A stretch of DNA of 6,537 nucleotides from Streptococcaceae bacterium (GTDB taxonomy: Bacteria > Bacillota > Bacilli > Lactobacillales > Streptococcaceae), in contig JAISYB010000080.1 in the NCBI GenBank assembly GCA_031270215.1, positions 1-6,537 of the forward strand, given 5' to 3'. Of this stretch, positions 1 to 5,203 are shown in pieces; positions within the stretch are counted from its first letter, which is position 1, and every line of letters begins with the position of its first letter. A model generated the notes under the pieces. It was given only the letters and a program-made list of their open reading frames with translations. It made no database searches and was not told where the DNA came from. The position numbers were made by a program, and so were the translations under genes.

Positions 1-513
1 AAAAAAGAAACGCCAACAACGCTTGCAAATCCAGTGATTAGTACACACGCAGGAACGCTTGCAGACCCAATTCCCTTTGGCGAAACGGCAGAAATTACCG
101 AAAAATATCAGGATAACACCGCGCAAATGCAGGAATGTAAGCTCCGCCTATCCTTAATTAGTGTGGTAAGAGGGGAGGCAGCTTGGAAGATAATCACTAA
201 GGCAAGCAAAGAAAACGAGCAAGCACCTGCAGGCTATGAATGGGCGCTTGCCAAGGGTAAGATTGGTGTCACAGATCTCGCCAAGGACGTTGCCTATCAG
301 GTGGCTAACTCCTCTATTCCTGTTGACACAACGGGTGTCGTCATCACTCAAAGGACTGCCGATAGCATTGTGATTCCAAAACCAGAGCTTACGGGAAGTG
401 TCCAGAATAATCAGTCAATCTCAGGCTATTTTGCTTTTGTTGTCAAGACGGGTGAGGACTTTCTGCTAGAATATCAGACTACTAACGCTCAAGCATACTT
501 TTTAGTGAAGTAA
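1..513 (+). CDS. Secreted/lipoprotein-type Ig-like (DUF4352-like) protein, 3' part
   Basis: The reading frame is open from base 1 to the TAA at 511-513, so the gene is cut by the window edge. A GTG at 34 has no ribosome binding site and lies inside the frame, so it is not taken as the start. About 170 residues are visible. The first ~20 form a Thr/Ala/Pro-rich linker (KKETPTTLANP), then a GTLADPIPFGE entry motif leads into a beta-rich domain with VRGEAAW near its middle and an EWALAKGKI strand. This order (GTxxxPIPxGE, VxRGEAAW, YxLAKxxI, WVAF/YFAF-like strand near the end) resembles Ig-like extracellular domains of LAB lipoproteins and DUF4352-type proteins. The signal peptide or lipobox would lie outside the window. 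Function is unknown; a cell-surface role is inferred only from the family. It converges on yidD, with a terminator hairpin about 140 bp downstream. Confidence 0.75.
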   Translation, partial: KKETPTTLANPVISTHAGTLADPIPFGETAEITEKYQDNTAQMQECKLRLSLISVVRGEAAWKIITKASKENEQAPAGYEWALAKGKIGVTDLAKDVAYQVANSSIPVDTTGVVITQRTADSIVIPKPELTGSVQNNQSISGYFAFVVKTGEDFLLEYQTTNAQAYFLVK

Positions 514-620
514 TTTCAGGAAATGTCACCTCTGCCGAAAAAGCCAGAAAAATCTAGAAAGGGCGCATGTAGTTATTAGGACATCTTTGACAAGCGCAGC
601 CATAAAATTACAAAAATCGT

Positions 621-667
621 TCGTGGGTTTGAGAATTATCCCATGAGCGTCAAAAAGCTACCCACGA
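621..667. repeat. Alternative inverted repeat competing with the terminator stem
   Basis: TCGTGGGT (621-628) and ACCCACGA (660-667) are perfect 8-bp inverted arms separated by 31 bp. The right arm includes the CCCACG (661-666) that forms the left arm of the terminator hairpin. The two structures therefore exclude each other in RNA. On the + strand the 621-667 hairpin would form first and could act as an anti-terminator. Whether it does so is inference. Confidence 0.5.
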
Positions 668-695
668 CAGAAGAAAGCTTCTACCGTGGGCTTTT
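652..695. terminator. Two-way rho-independent terminator
   Basis: The arms CCCACG (661-666) and CGTGGG (685-690) enclose a second helix AGAAG (669-673) / CTTCT (678-682) with an AAAG loop. An AC/AC mismatch separates the two helices. On the + strand the stem runs straight into CTTTT (691-695). On the - strand it is followed by TAGC and then a run of five T (656-652). It sits between convergent genes, so it can end both the surface-protein transcript and the alaS-yidD transcript. Confidence 0.8.
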
Positions 696-753
696 GAATT
701 TTGTCAGTTCTAAATATCATCCCTATCTCGTTAGACATTTTAGGCTGAATACT

Positions 754-773
754 CTCGGGAATAAATTCCCGAG
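754..773. repeat. Near-perfect 20-bp palindrome
   Basis: CTCGGGAAT (754-762) and ATTCCCGAG (765-773) are perfect 9-bp inverted arms around a central AA. The loop is too tight for all pairs to form in RNA, but a 7-8 bp stem with a small loop is easy. No T-run follows on either strand, so this is not a standard terminator. It may be a protein binding site, part of a structured 3' UTR, or a remnant of a repeat element. Confidence 0.7.
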
Positions 774-784
774 GTTCTGAGTTC

Positions 785-823
785 CGTGAGCTGTTAGGCT
801 CACGATTAAAGTTCTGCTCACGA
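785..823. repeat. Hairpin with a duplicated right arm
   Basis: CGTGAGC (785-791) pairs perfectly with GCTCACG (798-804) across a TGTTAG loop. The right arm recurs as GCTCACGA at 816-823, 18 bp after its first copy at 798-805. A further TCACGG at 837-842 can pair with CCGTGA at 784-789. The left arm thus has three possible partners. No T-run follows, so a terminator role is unlikely. Confidence 0.65.
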
Positions 824-853
824 CCTGATTATCGTTTCACGGATAAGTTTGCC

Positions 854-881
854 TTTGAGCCACTGCTTTACGTTGCTCAAA
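854..881. repeat. 7-bp inverted repeat just past the yidD stop
   Basis: TTTGAGC (854-860) and GCTCAAA (875-881) are perfect arms around a 14-base loop, 19 bases beyond the yidD stop on the - strand. A smaller neighbour, TTATC (829-833) / GATAA (842-846), lies beside it. Neither is followed by a T-run. They probably belong to a folded 3' UTR of the alaS-yidD transcript; that role is inferred. Confidence 0.5.
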
Positions 882-900
882 ATTTGTCTGCGGTTCCTTT

Positions 901-1167
901 TTACTCATCTTCCTGTGCGACGTAGGGCTTCAGATTGCGTTTCAGGCTAAAATGCTCAGGCACATAGTCAACGCCACCCTTGACGAATGGGTGACAGCGC
1001 AATATCCTTGCCAAGCCCATGAGTGTTCCTTTTAAAGCACCATGTTTTTTAATCGCAACTATCATATAATTTGAACAGCTTGGATAATAACGACAGTGGC
1101 TCGGTGTCCATGATGAGATATAGCGCTGATACCAACGCACCAGCTGGAGCAAAATCTTGGCAATCAT
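901..1167 (-). CDS. yidD: Membrane protein insertion efficiency factor YidD
   Basis: This 88-residue protein is a full-length YidD homologue. YidD is a small membrane-associated factor that helps YidC/Oxa1 and Sec insert membrane proteins. The family signature is clear: an amphipathic N-terminus with RWYQRYIS (11-18), the cysteine motif HCRYYPSCSNY (24-34, Cys25 and Cys31), an HGALKG helix (42-47), and RCHPFVKGGVDYVP (57-70, Cys58). The ATG at 1167-1165 overlaps the alaS TGA (1166-1164) as ATGA. No good Shine-Dalgarno sequence lies upstream of this ATG, which fits translational coupling to alaS. In many Firmicutes and in Proteobacteria yidD sits between rnpA and yidC near oriC, so a place behind alaS is unusual. 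The tail after about residue 71 is basic to mixed and poorly conserved, as is common in the family. Confidence 0.95.
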   Translation of the reverse strand: MIAKILLQLVRWYQRYISSWTPSHCRYYPSCSNYMIVAIKKHGALKGTLMGLARILRCHPFVKGGVDYVPEHFSLKRNLKPYVAQEDE

Positions 1168-3803
1168 CGTAATAATTCATCAGCCTTGGCTAAAACGGCT
1201 GGAATTCCTGCGGGATTTTTACCGCCCGCCTGCGCCAAATCTGCACGACCGCCGCCGCCGCCAGCAACAAGTGGTGCCAATACTTTGATTAATTCTCCTG
1301 CCTTAATGCCTGCTTGATTGGCTTTTTCATTAGCAGCTACTAATAGATTAACCTTTTCGCCTGCTTCAAGCACTAGGACTAATACGTCAGAAGCTTGCTT
1401 TTGCTTCCAGCTATCTGCTAAAGCACGCAGCTGATTCATCTCGCTAACACTGACCTTCTCCGCAATATAACTCACTTTGCTGCCATGCTTAACGTGGTCA
1501 AAGACTGCAGAGGACGCTTGATTGGCAAGACGTGTTGCAAGCTTTTCATTTTCCTTTTGAAGAGTGCGCAGCTGCTCCTGCAAGCTTTCAACCTTTGTCG
1601 CTACGACATCAAATTTAGGCGCCTTAAGCTGCTGCTGAATTTGCACTAATTCACGCTCCTCCTTGTAGAAAAGCTCATAAGCTTCACGGCTTGTTACGGC
1701 AACTATCCGCCGCGTTCCTGAGCCGATTCCTTGTTCGGAAACGATTTTAAAGACCCCAATCTCTGAGGTGTTGCGAACGTGCGTCCCACCACAAAGCTCA
1801 AGTGAGTAATCAGCTATCCGAACCACGCGTACATCTCTACCGTATTTTTCGCCAAAGAGCGCCATAGCACCCATTGATTTCGCTGTATCAATGTCTGTTT
1901 CTATCGTTTCAACCGGCAGAGCTGCCCAGATTTTTTGATTAACCTCATGCTCAATCTGCTCGATTTCTGCCGATGTTGTTGCACCGAAGTGCGTAAAGTC
2001 AAACCGCAGGAATGTTTCTTCGTTAAGAGAGCCTGCTTGATTCGCATGCGTACCAAGCGTATTTTTCAGTGCTGCGTGGAGCAGGTGTGTCGCTGTGTGA
2101 TTTTTGATTACCTTACTACGACGTGCTTGATTAATTTTTAGAACATAGCCATTATCCTTAACCAAAGGAGCTAGGACATTAACCTTGTGCAATGGCTGTC
2201 CATTTGGTGCTTTTTGAACATCAATCACCTCAGCAACAATCTCCCCTGCCTTGTTCAAAATTTGACCGTGATCGGCAACCTGCCCACCACTTTCCGCATA
2301 AAATGGCGTATGGCTAAAGACCAGCATTGCATCTCCCTTAGTAATTTCGTCAAGGCTTCGCGTTTCATCAATGATTGCTACTAAGGAAGAGGTCAGCTGA
2401 TAATCAGTATATGAAAATTCTGACTGAATGGTAAGCTCAGTTAGCAATTGATTTTGCGTGCCCATCGAGAGCGTTTGGTTGCGTGCCTTACGTGCACGAT
2501 TTTGTTGTGCTTGCATGGCAGCCTCAAAGCCTGCATGATCAATCTCAAAGCCTGCATCTCCTGCGACCTCCTCAGTCAGCTCAACTGGAAATCCATAGGT
2601 ATCATAGAGCTTAAAGATGGCTTCTCCATCTAGTGTTTTTGTACCCTTGACCCTTAACTCCTCCAAAAGCTCCGTCAACATTCCGCTACCAGCATCAATC
2701 GTCTTATGAAAGGTTTCCTCCTCATTGCGAATGACTTTTTCGATAAACGCTTGCTGCTCCAAAATTTCCGGGTAGTAGCTTGCCATCGTCTGCGCTACAA
2801 CGCCAACCAGACTAAAAAGAAATGTGTTTTCAATTCCGATTTTTTTCCCATGCATGACTGCACGACGTAAAAGTCGACGTAATACATAGCCACGACCTTC
2901 ATTTCCCGGCAGCGCACCATCACCAATTGCAAAGGCAAGTGAGCGGATATGATCGGCAATCACCTTAAAGCTGATATTACTTTCATGATTATAAGGGTCA
3001 TAGCTTTTTTTGGATCGCTTTTCTAATTCTCTGATGATTGGTAAAAACAAATCCGTTTCAAAATTGGTCGGTGCGTTTTGAATAATTGATACCATTCGTT
3101 CCAAGCCCATGCCTGTATCAATATTTTTATGCGGCAGCTCTTGATATTCTTGGCGAGGAATATTTGGATCTGCATTAAATTGCGAAAGGACAATATTCCA
3201 TATTTCAATGTAACGATCGTTTTCAATATCCTCAGCTAAGAGCTTGATTCCGATATTTTCTGGGTCAAATTCTACGCCGCGGTCAAAGAAAATTTCCGTA
3301 TCTGGTCCACTTGGTCCTGCACCAATCTCCCAAAAATTATCCTCAATCGGAATTAAATGACTCGCCTCAACACCTAAGCTCAACCAACGTTCATAGGTCG
3401 CTTTGTCATCTGGGTAGTAAGTCATGTAAAGCTTCTCAGCTGGAAAATCAAACCATTCCGCTGAAGTCAATAACTCAAACGCCCAGCTAATTGCTTCATC
3501 ACGGAAATAATCCCCGATTGAAAAATTGCCTAACATTTCAAACATCGTGTGATGTCTTGCAGTCTTGCCGACATTTTCAATATCATTTGTCCGAATAGAC
3601 TTTTGAGCATTAGTAATCCTTGGATTTTCCGGAACAGCTGAACCGTCAAAATACTTCTTCAAGGTCGCAACGCCTGAATTTATCCATAATAATGTCGGGT
3701 CATTGACTGGTACTAATGATGCTGAGGGCTCAACACTATGCCCCTTTGACTTGAAAAAATCCAAAAACATTTGTCTTACTTCACTACTCGTTAATTCTTT
3801 CAT
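1164..3803 (-). CDS. alaS: Alanine--tRNA ligase (AlaRS)
   Basis: The 879-residue product is a complete class II alanyl-tRNA synthetase, close to the 876 of E. coli. It charges tRNA-Ala in the cytoplasm and edits mischarged Ser and Gly. Visible landmarks are MFEMLGNFSIGDYF (motif 2, near residues 80-100), GAGPSGPDTE in the aminoacylation domain, DTGMGLERM (motif 3, about 228-236), the editing-site HTATH (His569, His573) and CGGTH (Cys671, His675), a heptad-like coiled region at about 735-780, and a C-Ala domain ending with GGGGGRADLAQAGG and a KNPAG run. The start chosen is the ATG at 3803-3801. It follows AAGAGGTG at ordinary spacing and gives the usual MKELTSSEVRQMFLDFF N-terminus. A 17-codon extension to a TTG at 3854 would translate into the T-box antiterminator and is rejected. 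Expression is probably controlled by the upstream T-box, and yidD overlaps its stop. Confidence 0.98.
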   Translation of the reverse strand: MKELTSSEVRQMFLDFFKSKGHSVEPSASLVPVNDPTLLWINSGVATLKKYFDGSAVPENPRITNAQKSIRTNDIENVGKTARHHTMFEMLGNFSIGDYFRDEAISWAFELLTSAEWFDFPAEKLYMTYYPDDKATYERWLSLGVEASHLIPIEDNFWEIGAGPSGPDTEIFFDRGVEFDPENIGIKLLAEDIENDRYIEIWNIVLSQFNADPNIPRQEYQELPHKNIDTGMGLERMVSIIQNAPTNFETDLFLPIIRELEKRSKKSYDPYNHESNISFKVIADHIRSLAFAIGDGALPGNEGRGYVLRRLLRRAVMHGKKIGIENTFLFSLVGVVAQTMASYYPEILEQQAFIEKVIRNEEETFHKTIDAGSGMLTELLEELRVKGTKTLDGEAIFKLYDTYGFPVELTEEVAGDAGFEIDHAGFEAAMQAQQNRARKARNQTLSMGTQNQLLTELTIQSEFSYTDYQLTSSLVAIIDETRSLDEITKGDAMLVFSHTPFYAESGGQVADHGQILNKAGEIVAEVIDVQKAPNGQPLHKVNVLAPLVKDNGYVLKINQARRSKVIKNHTATHLLHAALKNTLGTHANQAGSLNEETFLRFDFTHFGATTSAEIEQIEHEVNQKIWAALPVETIETDIDTAKSMGAMALFGEKYGRDVRVVRIADYSLELCGGTHVRNTSEIGVFKIVSEQGIGSGTRRIVAVTSREAYELFYKEERELVQIQQQLKAPKFDVVATKVESLQEQLRTLQKENEKLATRLANQASSAVFDHVKHGSKVSYIAEKVSVSEMNQLRALADSWKQKQASDVLVLVLEAGEKVNLLVAANEKANQAGIKAGELIKVLAPLVAGGGGGRADLAQAGGKNPAGIPAVLAKADELLR

Positions 3804-3807
3804 TCTA

Positions 3808-3815
3808 CACCTCTT
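3808..3815 (-). promoter_or_regulatory. Ribosome binding site of alaS
   Basis: AAGAGGTG lies 4 bases before the ATG at 3803 (6 bases counting from the end of AGAGG). It settles the start of alaS in favour of 3803 over the upstream TTG. The surrounding CAAGAGG (3816-3810) can also pair with CCUAUUG of the T-box leader (3846-3840), so the site may be masked in one fold of the leader. Confidence 0.8.
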
Positions 3816-3824
3816 GATTTTATT

Positions 3825-4007
3825 AAAAAAGAACCATTGCAATAGGAACGACAAGCTCGCGGTACCATCCTACTTACAATGATTTCTCATCATCTCTCTT
3901 AGTTTCCGTAACGTGGAAAGTCGATAAGCTTGGTAGCACTCAAAAATTTTTACTTACTTTCACCCACCGTAAGCTCTCTAAAATAAATTATTTTCAAGCA
4001 TGTCCAA
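3825..4007 (-). promoter_or_regulatory. Alanine-specific T-box leader of alaS
   Basis: The leader RNA senses uncharged tRNA-Ala. The conserved T-box AGGATGGTACCGCG is at 3871-3858. Around it the antiterminator can be drawn exactly: helix A1 AGUAGGA (3874-3868) with UCCUAUU (3847-3841), the 7-base bulge UGGUACC (3867-3861) that binds the tRNA acceptor end, and helix A2 GCG (3860-3858) with CGU (3850-3848). Stem I is closed by GCUUG (4000-3996) with CAAGC (3932-3928), and its tip includes CUUAC/GUAAG around a GGUGGGUGAAA loop. The specifier is GCU (3937-3935), an Ala codon, followed by a purine as usual. A stem III hairpin AUGAU/AUCAU lies at 3893-3879. A run of six U (3830-3825) follows the antiterminator. 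A clear competing terminator stem was not found by eye. Confidence 0.93.
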
Positions 4008-4012
4008 AGTGC

Positions 4013-4040
4013 ATTATAACACAGATTGCAGAAAGTTCAA
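4013..4040 (-). promoter_or_regulatory. Promoter of the alaS-yidD unit
   Basis: TTGAAC (-35, 4040-4035) and a perfect TATAAT (-10, 4018-4013) are separated by 16 bp. A TG at 4021-4020, one base before the -10, makes an extended -10 element. Transcription would start near 4007-4004, directly at the base of T-box stem I. This is a housekeeping (SigA-type) promoter; strength and start site are inferred from the sequence. Confidence 0.85.
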
Positions 4041-4052
4041 TACTTAGACAAC

Positions 4053-4070
4053 TCAAACACAGTCGTTTGA
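4053..4070. repeat. Inverted repeat between the FGE-like gene and the alaS promoter
   Basis: TCAAAC (4053-4058) and GTTTGA (4065-4070) are perfect 6-bp arms around a 6-base loop. The element lies about 50 bp past the stop of the FGE-like gene and 12 bp upstream of the alaS -35. No T-run follows, so it is a poor terminator. It could be a weak transcript end for the cshB-bioB unit or a protein binding site. No stronger terminator is seen between 4041 and 4120, so read-through into alaS is possible. Confidence 0.35.
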
Positions 4071-4120
4071 TAAATTATTCTGAGTTAAATTGGCAAAATA
4101 TTTTACGCTTACAAATCCCT

Positions 4121-5182
4121 TCAATCATGTTTTATAGCTAAATTAATCATTTTTCGGTAGCTAAAACGCTCCGGTAGGAGCAATTCTGTCATTGAAACAG
4201 ATTGATGTGACTGATAATAGGTCGCAAGTGGCAGGATATCTCGGACGATATTGCCACTTGATTTTTCACTAGTCAGCTTTAAACAAAATGGATTATTCGT
4301 CAATTCAAAGCGCCGACCTGTCGTATCAATCACTAAGCCGAACATGTTTTCCACTTCCGTGATTTTTGTTTTTTGATAGAGATTGTCTTGGGACAATAAA
4401 GCCGCGACCTCTTGCTGCGTATCAAAACGAAATAGTTTGCGACATCCTGCACCGACAACGTATTCCCATTCATTTTCAGAGAGTAATTGAAAGCCTGAAC
4501 GATTGATTTGTGAGATATTATCAACCATCGTCATTGGCTGATGTGCGTAAACACGATACTTTTCTGTGAATGGAAAGAGCTCTAAGTAAAAGCCGCCTTT
4601 GAATAAATACGTATCCGGCTGTCTAAAGCTTAAGCTTTCAGCAAATGAAAGCTTTGGAAATAAAACATCTCTGATTTGTGGCTGATAAAGTGAGAAAAGC
4701 TCTTGATTGCCCTTAAAAGTGCCGGTGATAGGGTCAATTGTTCCAAGAAAGCTTGCCGAAGCTGGCGAAGCGTATTTACTCACAATCATCGGTGGAATGT
4801 TAACTTTCCGCAAATTTGTTGTATGTTCATTAATCCAGTCATTGAAATTTTGTCCGCTAATCCGTTTTTCTCTCTCGGCGCTTTCAACCAAGTCATCATA
4901 GGCATTTAGCAGCACTTCTCTTAAAATTTCATCATTGCCGCCATTATCCCAGCCTAAGATGACACTTCTGGCTGCGGGGATAAAGGTAAAAGTTTCTTGA
5001 TTGAGCAAAAATTGAAATGAACGCTGCTTAATCCCGCTCATCTCAAAGGTTTTCAATTGCAGCTGGCTAACTGTCAAATCCTTTGGAATTTTAGGTTTAA
5101 TTTTTAATTCAAATAATTCATACTTCTCTTGGTCGTTCGTCTGCTTCCAGTACGTACTTTCAAGCTCCGGAAAAAAGTCCAA
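4121..5182 (-). CDS. Uncharacterised protein with weak FGE/SUMF1-like signature
   Basis: The 353-residue product has no signal peptide or membrane segment. It begins at a TTG (5182-5180), supported by a very strong Shine-Dalgarno sequence 6 bases upstream. Two segments recall the formylglycine-generating-enzyme fold: ETFTFIPAARSVILGWD (about 63-79), like the FxxIPxGxFxMG entry strand, and LLSENEWEYVVGAGCRKLF (about 233-250), like the LPTEAEWEYAARGG motif. The family's usual C-terminal RGGS(W/F) and paired catalytic cysteines are not seen; the only cysteines are in GAGCRK (about 246) and NNPFCLKL. The middle (about 80-230) matches nothing I recognise. If the fold is right, the protein probably lacks classical FGE activity. 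It follows bioB by 21 bp and is likely cotranscribed with it. The function is unknown; the FGE link is a moderate-to-weak inference from two motifs. Confidence 0.7.
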   Translation of the reverse strand: MDFFPELESTYWKQTNDQEKYELFELKIKPKIPKDLTVSQLQLKTFEMSGIKQRSFQFLLNQETFTFIPAARSVILGWDNGGNDEILREVLLNAYDDLVESAEREKRISGQNFNDWINEHTTNLRKVNIPPMIVSKYASPASASFLGTIDPITGTFKGNQELFSLYQPQIRDVLFPKLSFAESLSFRQPDTYLFKGGFYLELFPFTEKYRVYAHQPMTMVDNISQINRSGFQLLSENEWEYVVGAGCRKLFRFDTQQEVAALLSQDNLYQKTKITEVENMFGLVIDTTGRRFELTNNPFCLKLTSEKSSGNIVRDILPLATYYQSHQSVSMTELLLPERFSYRKMINLAIKHD

Positions 5183-5188
5183 AATCTT

Positions 5189-5197
5189 CCTCCTCCC
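5189..5197 (-). promoter_or_regulatory. Strong ribosome binding site before a TTG start
   Basis: GGGAGGAGG contains two overlapping near-perfect Shine-Dalgarno cores and ends 6 bases before the TTG at 5182-5180. It decides the start of the 353-residue gene, since no ATG or GTG lies nearby in frame. It falls in the 21-bp gap after the bioB stop. A strong site with a weak start codon often sets a moderate translation level; that is inference. Confidence 0.85.
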
Positions 5198-5203
5198 TTC
5201 TTA

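Larger units (their letters stand above)
514..900. other. Hairpin-rich convergent intergenic region, possibly holding a decayed ORF
   Basis: No intact gene is supported here. The stretch lies between the stop of the + strand surface-protein gene and the stop of yidD on the - strand. It contains a two-way terminator hairpin (652-695) and at least four other inverted repeats (754-773, 785-804, 829-846, 854-881). On the + strand, frame 1 is open from ATG 523 to TGA 778-780 except for a TAG at 577-579. From 749 on, frame 2 is open to a TAG at about 926, inside yidD. The predicted residues look protein-like (for example KITKIVRGFENYPMSVKKL), but no family is recognised and no convincing ribosome binding site precedes 523. 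A degraded gene or the structured 3' UTR of alaS-yidD are both possible. Confidence 0.5.

Noticed and set aside
34..513. GTG at 34 as the true start of the surface-protein gene
   Set aside because: The frame is open to base 1, no Shine-Dalgarno precedes the GTG, and the upstream residues look like a normal surface-protein linker.
754..773. Palindrome as a rho-independent terminator
   Set aside because: No T-run follows on either strand.
1935..2633. Small + strand ORFs opposite alaS (1935-2141, 2187-2384, 2448-2633)
   Set aside because: They are antisense shadows of a highly conserved gene, with no ribosome sites and no recognisable protein features.
3804..3854. Seventeen-codon N-terminal extension of AlaRS from a TTG at 3854
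   Set aside because: The TTG lies within the T-box antiterminator and has no ribosome site. The ATG at 3803 has a good one and gives the family-typical N-terminus.
4703..4909. Two overlapping + strand ORFs opposite the FGE-like gene
   Set aside because: They overlap each other in different frames opposite a better-supported gene with a strong ribosome site.
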